Source: Pelobacter propionicus DSM 2379 (GTDB lineage Bacteria > Desulfobacterota > Desulfuromonadia > Geobacterales > Pseudopelobacteraceae). From it: 64,000 bases of DNA. Of the stretch, positions 27,966 through 35,224 are shown piece after piece. The position numbers and the translations under genes are program-made. The stretch is taken from contig NC_008609.1 of the NCBI RefSeq assembly GCF_000015045.1, positions 3,076,001 through 3,140,000 on the forward strand. The letters run 5' to 3'. Positions within the stretch are counted from its first letter, which is position 1. Each line of letters begins with the position of its first letter. Under the pieces are notes generated by a model that was given only the letters and a program-made list of their open reading frames with translations, ran no database searches and was not told the DNA's origin.

Positions 27966-28454
27966 TCAGCGCTTGTACCCGATGCGCCGCAGCAGATCCC
28001 GCCGCTCCCGTCGATCCGCATCAGTTTCCACCCCCTTGGGCGGGAAACCGTCAATGACCCCCAGCACGCCCCACCCCTGCAGGGTTGACGCGACAATGAC
28101 CTGGAGCGGGTTTGCCGTTGCGCAGTAGATCCGGCAGACCTCGGGGCAGTTCTTGATCTGGTTGAGAACATTGATGGGATAGGCGTCACGCAGCAGAATG
28201 CAGAAGACATGGCCGGCGCCGATTGCCTTCAGCACGGTCACGCCTCCCTTGACCAGACTGTCATCATTTCCATCGGTCCTGATCAGACAGGGTTCGGACG
28301 CCTCGGTGAAGGCGATGCCAAAACGGGCCTGCGGCACGGTGGTGGCGACGATCTCATACAGATCCTCGGCCGTCTTTATGAAGTGGCTCTGTCCGAGGAT
28401 GATGTTGCACCCCTCGGGATACTCGATCTTGACGGCATGCATTTCAAGGTTCAT
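27966..28454 (-). CDS. Adenosine-specific kinase family protein (PF04008-like)
   Basis: The 162-aa product starts at ATG 28454 behind AAGGGGG. Its whole length matches the small 'adenosine specific kinase' family: NIILGQSHFIKTAEDLYE, FGIAFTEASEPCLIRTDGND, GAGHVFCILLRDAYPINVLNQIK, RIYCATANPLQVIVA and GVLGVIDGFPPKGVE. The family name comes from structural annotation and its biochemical role is not firmly known. The gene is 82 bases from the pcm gene on the same strand. Confidence 0.8.
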   Translation of the reverse strand: MNLEMHAVKIEYPEGCNIILGQSHFIKTAEDLYEIVATTVPQARFGIAFTEASEPCLIRTDGNDDSLVKGGVTVLKAIGAGHVFCILLRDAYPINVLNQIKNCPEVCRIYCATANPLQVIVASTLQGWGVLGVIDGFPPKGVETDADRRERRDLLRRIGYKR

Positions 28455-28536
28455 GGGATACCCCCTTCTATGGATGTGCTTCTGGGTTGGCGGTTTACGA
28501 CCTGACAATCAGCTTATGGCTTGAGGGGCTGTCCGC

Positions 28537-29196
28537 TCACCACCCCTCTGCCCCCACCAGGGGAACGAAACGAACTCCACAGAGTTCTTCGCTGCGATAG
28601 TCATCTTCCCCCTGCCGGCGAACACGGATGAGATTCTGCAGAAATGACGATGCACCCACCGGAATGACCAGCCGCCCCCCCACGACAAGCTGCCGGAGGA
28701 GCGGCTTCGGTACAGCGGGCGCCCCGGCCGTGACAACGATGGCATCGTAGGGGGCATGCTCCGGCCACCCCAGGGTACCGTCCCCTTCAAAGACTTCAAC
28801 ATTGTTGTAGCCCAGGCTCTCCAGGCGCTGGCGTGCGCCGCGGGCCAACTCCTCCAGACGCTCCACGCTGTAGACGGTATGGACGATGCGGCTGAGCACA
28901 GCAGCGGCATAGCCCGAACCGGTGCCGATCTCCAGGACCCGGTCCGAACTCGACAATTCAAGCGCTTCGGTCATGTAAGCCACGATGTAGGGCTGCGAGA
29001 TGGTCTGCCCTCCGTCGATGGGCAGCGGATGGTCCTCGTAGGCCAGTTCCCGCATCCCCTGATCGACGAACGCCTCGCGGGGCACCTGACGCATGGCCGC
29101 CAGCACGGCGGGGTCACGGATTCCGCGCCCCATCAGCTGTTCGCTGATCATGATCTCGCGCCGGTACTCCTGATTTCTGAGAGAAGGACAATTCAT
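28537..29196 (-). CDS. pcm: Protein-L-isoaspartate O-methyltransferase
   Basis: The product is 219 aa from ATG 29196; an internal ATG at 29151 is an alternative start and neither has a strong Shine-Dalgarno. The AdoMet-binding motif VLEIGTGSGYAAAVL, the preceding ISQPYIVAYMTEAL and the later YDAIVVTAGAPAVP are diagnostic. The enzyme methylates isoaspartyl residues in ageing proteins so that they can be repaired. It lies divergent to the AdoMet synthetase gene that supplies its methyl donor. Confidence 0.92.
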   Translation of the reverse strand: MNCPSLRNQEYRREIMISEQLMGRGIRDPAVLAAMRQVPREAFVDQGMRELAYEDHPLPIDGGQTISQPYIVAYMTEALELSSSDRVLEIGTGSGYAAAVLSRIVHTVYSVERLEELARGARQRLESLGYNNVEVFEGDGTLGWPEHAPYDAIVVTAGAPAVPKPLLRQLVVGGRLVIPVGASSFLQNLIRVRRQGEDDYRSEELCGVRFVPLVGAEGW

Positions 29197-29624
29197 AGGA
29201 CAACGGTAGCGCATTACCGGCAATTAGCAATCGGGGGCGGCCGGTCCGCCACAACGGGGCAGTGATGGCGACCGCGGCGCCGTCTGATATACTCTGGCAC
29301 ATATCCCCGCCATGGAGAACGTCATGGTTTCTGGACACGGCCATGACCATTGACCGGAAAACAGAGGGCTGTCGATCCTGCTCTGCTCCCTGGCAAGCCT
29401 CGCCTGCGCCAACCTGCGACTGTTGCTGCGGCAGACCTGCACTTCCGGGACTCTCCGGTCAGGGGGATGAAACGCACTGCTCAACGTCGGGAAACCCCCT
29501 CCGTTTGGCGATCAGCGGCAGGATCAACCGGTTTGAAATACCAGGCTCCTCAAGCAAGATCATCAACAGGACAGAGTGGAAGCTGACCGGCACGACTACT
29601 CGCGCCGCATCGGGGAGACATACC
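29197..29624. other. Intergenic region upstream of AdoMet synthetase, no SAM riboswitch seen
   Basis: The 428-bp gap between pcm and the synthetase gene is open in one frame from 29262 but has no Shine-Dalgarno before 29610. I looked for SAM-I and other AdoMet riboswitch cores and found none. Confidence 0.4.
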
Positions 29625-30827
29625 ATGATCGTCGTCGAGATATTCAAGGGAAAATCCATCAGCGAACACCGGGTGGAGATCGTGGAACGGAAGGGAACCG
29701 GTCACCCGGACCAGATCTGCGACTCGGTCATGGAGGCGATCTCCATCGCCCTCAGCCGCGAGTACCTGGAGCGCTTCGGGACGATCCTGCACCACAACAT
29801 CGACAAGGGGCTCCTGGCTGCCGGGCGCACCGAGAAGCGCTTCGGCGGCGGCAGGGTCATCCGCCCCATGGAACTGATCATCGGCGATCGGGCCACCTTC
29901 ACGGCAGACGGACAGGAGATCGCCGTGGGAGACATCGCCGTGGCGGCAGCCAAGGAATGGATCAGCAAGAACCTGCGCTTCGTGGACCCGGAGCGGCACG
30001 TGCGCTACCGGGTCGCCCTGGCGCCCGGATCCGATGAGCTGGCAGACATCTTTGCGCGCCCCGGCCAGGTGAGGGTGGCCAACGACACCTCGGCGGCGGT
30101 GGGGTATTACCCCTTAAGTCCCACGGAAAAGGTCGTCATGGGGATGGAACGATACCTGAACAGCCCGGAGTTCAAGCAACGCTTCCCCCAGAGTGGCGAG
30201 GACATCAAGGTGATGGGTGCGCGCTCGGGGAGGGATCTGGATCTGACCGTGGCCATGCCGCTCCTGGCTGGCCAGGTTCGCTCGGAAGGGGAATATTTCG
30301 ACATTAAGGCGGCCATACGGGCGGAAATGGAGGAGGTCGCGGAGAGGTTCGCCGGCTTCAGGCGCATCAGGGTGCGTTACAACACCCTGGATGTGGTGGG
30401 ACGGGGGCTGGGAGGGGCCTACCTGAGCCTCTTGGGCACGTCGGCCGAGGACGCCGACTCGGGGCAGGTGGGGCGGGGTAATCGCGTCAACGGCCTGATT
30501 TCCCTGAACAGGCCCATGGGGACCGAGGCGGCTGCCGGGAAGAACCCGGTCAGCCACGTGGGAAAGATCTATAACGTGCTGGCCCATTGCATGGCGCGGG
30601 AGATCCACCAGAATATCGAGGGGGTCAAGGAGGTGTATGTCCTGCTGCTGAGCAGGATCGGCAGCCCCATCGACCAGCCCCAGTTGGCCACGGCCCAGTT
30701 GCTGCTGGAAAAGGGGCGGCGGATCAACGAGATCTCCAGGAGGGTGGAGGCTGTCTTTGAGCGGCAATTCGCGGAGATCGGCACCTTCTGTTCGGCCCTG
30801 GCGCGGGGGGAATACCCGATCAGTTAA
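29625..30827 (+). CDS. Archaeal-type S-adenosylmethionine synthetase
   Basis: The 400-aa product starts at ATG 29625, with GGGGAG upstream. It belongs to the archaeal methionine adenosyltransferase family (PF01941 type), not the bacterial MetK family: IVERKGTGHPDQICDSVMEAIS, LHHNIDKGLLAAG, ELIIGDRAT, GARSGRDLDLTVAMPLLA, and NGLISLNRPMGTEAAAGKNPVSHVGKIYN. It makes S-adenosylmethionine from ATP and methionine. Such genes are found in a minority of bacteria. Whether a bacterial metK is also present elsewhere cannot be seen here. Confidence 0.9.
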   Translation: MIVVEIFKGKSISEHRVEIVERKGTGHPDQICDSVMEAISIALSREYLERFGTILHHNIDKGLLAAGRTEKRFGGGRVIRPMELIIGDRATFTADGQEIAVGDIAVAAAKEWISKNLRFVDPERHVRYRVALAPGSDELADIFARPGQVRVANDTSAAVGYYPLSPTEKVVMGMERYLNSPEFKQRFPQSGEDIKVMGARSGRDLDLTVAMPLLAGQVRSEGEYFDIKAAIRAEMEEVAERFAGFRRIRVRYNTLDVVGRGLGGAYLSLLGTSAEDADSGQVGRGNRVNGLISLNRPMGTEAAAGKNPVSHVGKIYNVLAHCMAREIHQNIEGVKEVYVLLLSRIGSPIDQPQLATAQLLLEKGRRINEISRRVEAVFERQFAEIGTFCSALARGEYPIS

Positions 30828-30876
30828 GATACGCTTCAGCGGCGCCCCGCGTTCCGCTGCGGCCGGGCAGCGGGGA

Positions 30877-31587
30877 TCAGGCCAGGACCCCGCCTGTTTC
30901 GAAGCAGACGGTTTGGTCGGCGATGCGGGCAACCTGCTCCAGGTAGTGGGAGACCACCAGAATGCACAGGTTCTCTTTCAGGCCGATCAGCAACTCCTCG
31001 ATGACGGCGGTGGAAGCGCGGTCAAGGGAGGAGGTCGGCTCGTCCAGCAGCAGCACCTCGGGCTCCAGCACCAGGGCGCGCGCGATGCAGAGACGCTGCT
31101 GCTGCCCTCCCGACAGCGTGCGGGCATCATCTTTCAGCCGGTCCTTGACCTCGTTCCACAGATTGGCAACCGTCAGTACCTGTTCGAGCCGCTCCTCCAT
31201 GAACCGGCTGTTCTTCTCGCCCGCTATCTTCAGGGGAAAGAGGATGTTGCGGCGAATGCTCATGGGCAGCGGATTGGGCGTCTGAAACACCATCCCCACT
31301 TTTTTTCTCAACTCCGTCAGCGGCATGGAACTGGCGTACACGTCACGGAATACGCCTTGCAGCTTGATCACCACCGTCCCGGTCATCTCTGTTTCCGGAA
31401 TATTCTCCCAGAGCCGGTTGAGCGTCATCAGAAAGGTGGACTTGCCCACGCCCGAGGGGCCGGTGAGCGCCGTAATGGCATTGTCGGCACAGTCCAGGGA
31501 TACGTTGTTCAGCACCGTGCGGCCGCGATAGGAAAAACCGAGCCTCTTGACCCGGATCTTGGTGGTATCAGTCATTGCAGGTTTCAT
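30877..31587 (-). CDS. pstB: Phosphate ABC transporter ATP-binding protein
   Basis: The 236-aa product has Walker A GPSGVGKST, the ABC signature LSGGQQQR and Walker B VLLLDEPTSSLD, then the switch His in VVSHYLEQ. FQTPNPLPMSIRRNI is characteristic of PstB. Its ATG overlaps the pstA stop. It energises phosphate uptake by the PstCA channel. Confidence 0.92.
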   Translation of the reverse strand: MKPAMTDTTKIRVKRLGFSYRGRTVLNNVSLDCADNAITALTGPSGVGKSTFLMTLNRLWENIPETEMTGTVVIKLQGVFRDVYASSMPLTELRKKVGMVFQTPNPLPMSIRRNILFPLKIAGEKNSRFMEERLEQVLTVANLWNEVKDRLKDDARTLSGGQQQRLCIARALVLEPEVLLLDEPTSSLDRASTAVIEELLIGLKENLCILVVSHYLEQVARIADQTVCFETGGVLA

Positions 31588-32471
31588 GGCCTCCGGAATG
31601 CGACATGGCTCACACCCTTCCTGATGCCCAGGGCCAGCAGGAAGAGCAGGGCGCAGAGTAGCACAAGGATGATGGCGGCCCCGTATCCCCGTGAGAGTTC
31701 ATCGGGATCGGAGTACTGGGACGAAATATAGTAGATGTAAAACGGCAGCGCCTCATAGGGTGATAGCAGCGATCGGGGAAGGCCTGCCGAAGCCACGGCG
31801 CCGGTGAGCATGATCACCGCGGTGTCCTCGGCGCAGCGGCCAATGGCCAGGATAACGCCGCTCATGATCCCCGAAAAAGAGCGCGGCAGCAGCACCAGCG
31901 CGATGTTCTGCAACCTCGTGGCCCCCAGGGCCAGGGCCGTCAGGCGGGTCTCCCGGGGGATGCCCTCCAGAGCCGTCTGCGTCGTGCGGATGATGTAGGG
32001 CAGCACCAGGAAGGAGAGCGCCAGACTGGAAACGAGAATACAGGGCTTGATGGCATCGGAATAGTGCCGGTGAAGAAATACCGTCAGGGAAAAGCCGAAC
32101 AACCCGACGACGATCGACGGCATACCTGACAGGATATCGAAGACCAGGTTGAGCGCCGTGCGGGAGAAGACGCCAGCATACTCGGCAAGATAGATCCCGG
32201 TGGCGATTCCCACCGGGATGGCCCAGGCGATGGACAGGGTTACCAGAACGACGGTACCGGCAAGTGCCGGAAACAGCCCGTCGAACACCCGCTCCTTAAG
32301 CAGGAGCGCTCCCAGGGGAGAGGCTTCGCCAAACAGCAGGGAAAGAGTGATGGATTCGTGGCCGTTCCAGACCAGATAGCCTATGATCAGCAGCACGGAA
32401 GAGACAAGGAGCAGACCGGCTGCCCAAGAGAAGACGATGACCATACGTTCGGCGATACATACCTTTTTCAC
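31584..32471 (-). CDS. pstA: Phosphate ABC transporter permease PstA
   Basis: The 295-aa product has about six transmembrane helices and the binding-protein-dependent transport loop (ALALGATRLQNIALVLLPRSFSG..GVILAIGRCAEDTA). The N-terminus has the hydrophobic LLLVSSVLLIIGYLV. The gene overlaps both pstC and pstB by four bases. Confidence 0.92.
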   Translation of the reverse strand: MKKVCIAERMVIVFSWAAGLLLVSSVLLIIGYLVWNGHESITLSLLFGEASPLGALLLKERVFDGLFPALAGTVVLVTLSIAWAIPVGIATGIYLAEYAGVFSRTALNLVFDILSGMPSIVVGLFGFSLTVFLHRHYSDAIKPCILVSSLALSFLVLPYIIRTTQTALEGIPRETRLTALALGATRLQNIALVLLPRSFSGIMSGVILAIGRCAEDTAVIMLTGAVASAGLPRSLLSPYEALPFYIYYISSQYSDPDELSRGYGAAIILVLLCALLFLLALGIRKGVSHVAFRRP

Positions 32472-33328
32472 CGCTGCTCTCCCCCTGTGCGGCCCCAGGC
32501 GCGGACGGCAACCGTCACCAGCATGGTAAACAGGTAGAGCACCACGCCGCAGGTGAAGATCGACCTGAATTCGGGGCTTTCGTAATCGGCCGCGATCACC
32601 AGGGCGATGTGCGCCGTAAGGGTCCTGGCCGAATCCAACACCGATCCCGGCATGCGGATGGAATTGCCGGCAATCATCAGCGCGATCAGCGTATCGCCCA
32701 CCGCACGTCCCAGAGCGAGAATCACGCCCATCAGCATGCCGCTCCGCGCGGAGGGAAGCATGACATGGACCAGCTTCTGCACCCGGCTCGCCCCCAGTGC
32801 ATCGGCGGCATCCAGGTAGGAACGGGGTATCCTGTCAAAGCTGTCACAGAAGAAGAGGGTCATGGTGGGAGAGATCATGACCCCAAGCATCAGGGAGGCG
32901 GCCAGGATGCACATGCCCGACCCGTACTGAAACAGCTCACGCAGCACCGGAACAAGGAGGAAGATGCCGACGAACCCGTAAATAACCGTCGGGATCCCGG
33001 TCATCAGCTGGATCAGGCGTCGCAGCGCACCGCCGACCCCTTGCGGGGCGATGACCGTGACCAGGAAGGAACTGCCCAGGCTCAAGGGGAGGGAGAAGGC
33101 AACACTCAAAAGGGAGATCGCAGCAGTGGTTACGATCATGGGAAGGATTCCGTAGGAGCCCTGGAAGGGGTCCCAAGGCGTGAACAGCAGCTGCAGAAGT
33201 CCTCCTCCCCGCATGGCGGGAAGCCCCATGTACACCATGAAGGCCAGAATCACCAGGGTTATGGATGAGCTTGCCAGTGCGGAGAGGAGAAAAAACCTCT
33301 CCGCAAGCAGTTCCCTGATTTTTTTCAT
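32468..33328 (-). CDS. pstC: Phosphate ABC transporter permease PstC
   Basis: The 286-aa product has six predicted membrane helices and the permease coupling motif (DALGASRVQKLVHVMLPSARSGMLMGVILALGRAVGDT). GIPTVIYGFVGIFLLVP is typical of PstC. It overlaps pstS and pstA by four bases each, indicating one polycistronic message. Confidence 0.92.
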   Translation of the reverse strand: MKKIRELLAERFFLLSALASSSITLVILAFMVYMGLPAMRGGGLLQLLFTPWDPFQGSYGILPMIVTTAAISLLSVAFSLPLSLGSSFLVTVIAPQGVGGALRRLIQLMTGIPTVIYGFVGIFLLVPVLRELFQYGSGMCILAASLMLGVMISPTMTLFFCDSFDRIPRSYLDAADALGASRVQKLVHVMLPSARSGMLMGVILALGRAVGDTLIALMIAGNSIRMPGSVLDSARTLTAHIALVIAADYESPEFRSIFTCGVVLYLFTMLVTVAVRAWGRTGGEQR

Positions 33329-34158
33329 CGGACCGGGATAAATCCGTGTTTCCTGATGATCGCCTTCCCGGCTGAAGTACGCAGATAGTCGATGAATTTC
33401 TTCGTGATGCCGGAAGGTTCTCCCCTGGTATTGCTGTACAGTCCGCGGGAGATGCCATAGCTGCCGTCCTGCACGGTCCTGATCATCGGCGTGACGCCGT
33501 CAAGGCTGACCGCCGACACGGTCCGGTCGATATGCCCCACCGAAACATAGCCGATGCCATAGGGATCCTTTGCCACGGCCGATTTCATGGCGCCGTTTGA
33601 CACCACCACATTGGCAGCAGAAGAGATCTGCCCCTTGCCGAGCCCCTTCTCCCAGAACACTTCGCGGGTTCCGCTGGCCTCATCGCGGGTGTAGAGGTTG
33701 ATCCTGCGGTCAGTGCCACCCAGCTGTTTCCAGTTGTCTATCTTTCCGGAAAAGACCTCGGCAAGCTGGCCTTTTGTCAGTTTTGTGACGCGATTCTTGG
33801 GGTTCACCACCGGCGCCACACCGTCCACTGCCCACTGATAGACCCTGAGCTGATAGCGGGCGATTTCGTCCCCGGTCGGCTTTCTGCCGCTATTGCCGAT
33901 GTTGACCAGTCCCTCACCCACCTGCTTGATGCCCACACCGGAGCCTCCGCCGGCGATGCTGATCTGAATCTCGGGGTTCACGGTCATGATCTTCTGGGCG
34001 GCCTCCTTCATGACCGGGATGTGCGCGGTTCCCCCGGAGATCTTCAACTCCCCCCTTTCGTTCTTGAACGAATCGAGTTCTCCCGAAAAAACCGGAAGGG
34101 CGGACAGTACCAGGGCAGCCAGTGAAAGCGCCACGCGTACCAGGGCTGTTTTCTTCAT
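33325..34158 (-). CDS. pstS: Phosphate ABC transporter substrate-binding protein
   Basis: The 277-aa product has a signal peptide (LVRVALSLAALVLSALPVFS). It has the phosphate-binding fold with ISGGTAHIPVMKEAAQKI, ISIAGGGSGVGIKQVGEG, NIGNSGRKP and YTRDEASGTREVFWEKGLG. These lines match the PBP-like family of PstS proteins. AGGAGAG lies just before ATG 34158. It leads a leftward pstSCAB operon with no phoU at its end. No clear Pho box was identified upstream. Confidence 0.92.
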   Translation of the reverse strand: MKKTALVRVALSLAALVLSALPVFSGELDSFKNERGELKISGGTAHIPVMKEAAQKIMTVNPEIQISIAGGGSGVGIKQVGEGLVNIGNSGRKPTGDEIARYQLRVYQWAVDGVAPVVNPKNRVTKLTKGQLAEVFSGKIDNWKQLGGTDRRINLYTRDEASGTREVFWEKGLGKGQISSAANVVVSNGAMKSAVAKDPYGIGYVSVGHIDRTVSAVSLDGVTPMIRTVQDGSYGISRGLYSNTRGEPSGITKKFIDYLRTSAGKAIIRKHGFIPVR

Positions 34159-34309
34159 TCTCTCCTCCTTTGCGAAATGACTTGCGAAGGGGGGAGGCTA
34201 GCAAATACGCCATGCGATGTCAAACAGCTTCAAAACGGCACAACCGGTACCCGGGGTCAGCCCAATCCCGGATTCACCGGACGGGAGCTTCCCGCGCGAA
34301 GAGCGGCAA

Positions 34310-34338
34310 TTGACACATCACCCCCGTCATGGCAGAAT
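34310..34338 (+). promoter_or_regulatory. Promoter of a small transcript between pstS and rnk
   Basis: TTGACA at 34310-34315 is followed after 17 bases by CAGAAT at 34333-34338, a fair -10 match. Transcription would begin near 34345 and reach the terminator at 34502-34534, giving an RNA of about 190 bases. Confidence 0.5.
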
Positions 34339-34371
34339 GCACCAGATTCCACCTAGGGAGCCCCGACGTTT

Positions 34372-34479
34372 ATGAAACACAAAACCGTCTCAGGATCACG
34401 CAAAACCACCCGCATGCTTGAAATCAAGCCGGTGCGCGGCTATGCACGGACAGCATCCATGCCGGAGGGGCACGTCTAG
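34372..34479 (+). CDS. Possible 35-residue peptide gene
   Basis: ATG 34372 opens a frame ending at TAG 34477-34479. The product MKHKTVSGSRKTTRMLEIKP... is strongly basic and ends ASMPEGHV. AGGGAG lies 11 bases upstream, a little far. It is enclosed by a promoter and a terminator with nothing else between them, so either the peptide or the RNA itself is the product. I do not recognise it. Confidence 0.4.
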   Translation: MKHKTVSGSRKTTRMLEIKPVRGYARTASMPEGHV

Positions 34480-34501
34480 GTATCCTGAACCAGAGCACCT
34501 C

Positions 34502-34534
34502 AACCCCACCGGCCACAGCCGGTGGGGTTTTTTT
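34502..34534 (+). terminator. Terminator of the small transcript
   Basis: AACCCCACCGG pairs perfectly with CCGGTGGGGTT around CCACAG, followed by a run of T to 34534. It is a very strong intrinsic terminator placed before the rnk gene. Confidence 0.9.
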
Positions 34535-34715
34535 GTATCCTGAATACGGGGGCGACCGTACCGGCATTCACCCTGCCACCGCTCCACCCAGTTCGGTCAG
34601 GGAGGGTGCGCTCCATCCTCTCCGTTGCGCACTCAACTGAAAATACATACACGGACGACGCCATATCCGCCGACCAGGGCGGAACAACCACCATATACAG
34701 AAGGAGAGTTTTATC

Positions 34716-35144
34716 GTGAAAAAACACACCACACAGAGACAGATTTTCATTACTGATTTCGACATGCAGCGCCTGGAGGAGTTGATCGAGGGCGCGAAAG
34801 CCAGGGTATCCCGCGACAGCCGCAACATCGTGGAGCTCGAGCAGGAGTTGCACCGAGCGGACGTGGTGGCTCCCGACGGCATTCCGCCCGACGTGATCAC
34901 CATGAACTCGCGCGTCTGCCTTCAGGATATGGATTCCGGGGAAGAGCTGGTCTATACGCTGGTCTTTCCGGGGGACGCCAACCTGGAAAGCGGCAGGATT
35001 TCCGTGCTCGCGCCGGTTGGCACCGCCATGATCGGCTACCGCACCGGCGACCGCATCAGCTGGCCCGTTCCCGGAGGAACGAAAAAGCTGAAGGTCAAAA
35101 AGGTCCTCTACCAGCCTGAAGCGGCCGGCGACTTCCATCTCTAG
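34716..35144 (+). CDS. rnk: Rnk-type regulator of nucleoside diphosphate kinase (GreA-like C-terminal domain)
   Basis: The 142-aa product starts at GTG 34716 behind AGAAGGAGAG. A short N-terminal coiled-coil helix pair (ITDFDMQRLEELIEGAK) precedes the GreA/GreB C-terminal FKBP-like domain (DVITMNSRVCLQDMDSGEELVYTLVFP...ISVLAPVGTAMIGYRTGDRISWPVPGG). Rnk-family proteins bind RNA polymerase near the secondary channel. The ending KLKVKKVLYQPEA is usual. It stands alone, convergent with ppsA. Confidence 0.9.
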   Translation: MKKHTTQRQIFITDFDMQRLEELIEGAKARVSRDSRNIVELEQELHRADVVAPDGIPPDVITMNSRVCLQDMDSGEELVYTLVFPGDANLESGRISVLAPVGTAMIGYRTGDRISWPVPGGTKKLKVKKVLYQPEAAGDFHL

Positions 35145-35224
35145 CGGCGCCGGCATGCCACGGGCGGAGCAGGAGCACGAAAAGACGCTCCCCGACTCCG
35201 CCTATGGCAGCCCGGCATTTCCAT

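Noticed and set aside
29224-29624. A SAM riboswitch before the AdoMet synthetase
   Set aside because: None of the known SAM aptamer cores can be recognised, and there is no terminator hairpin before the gene.
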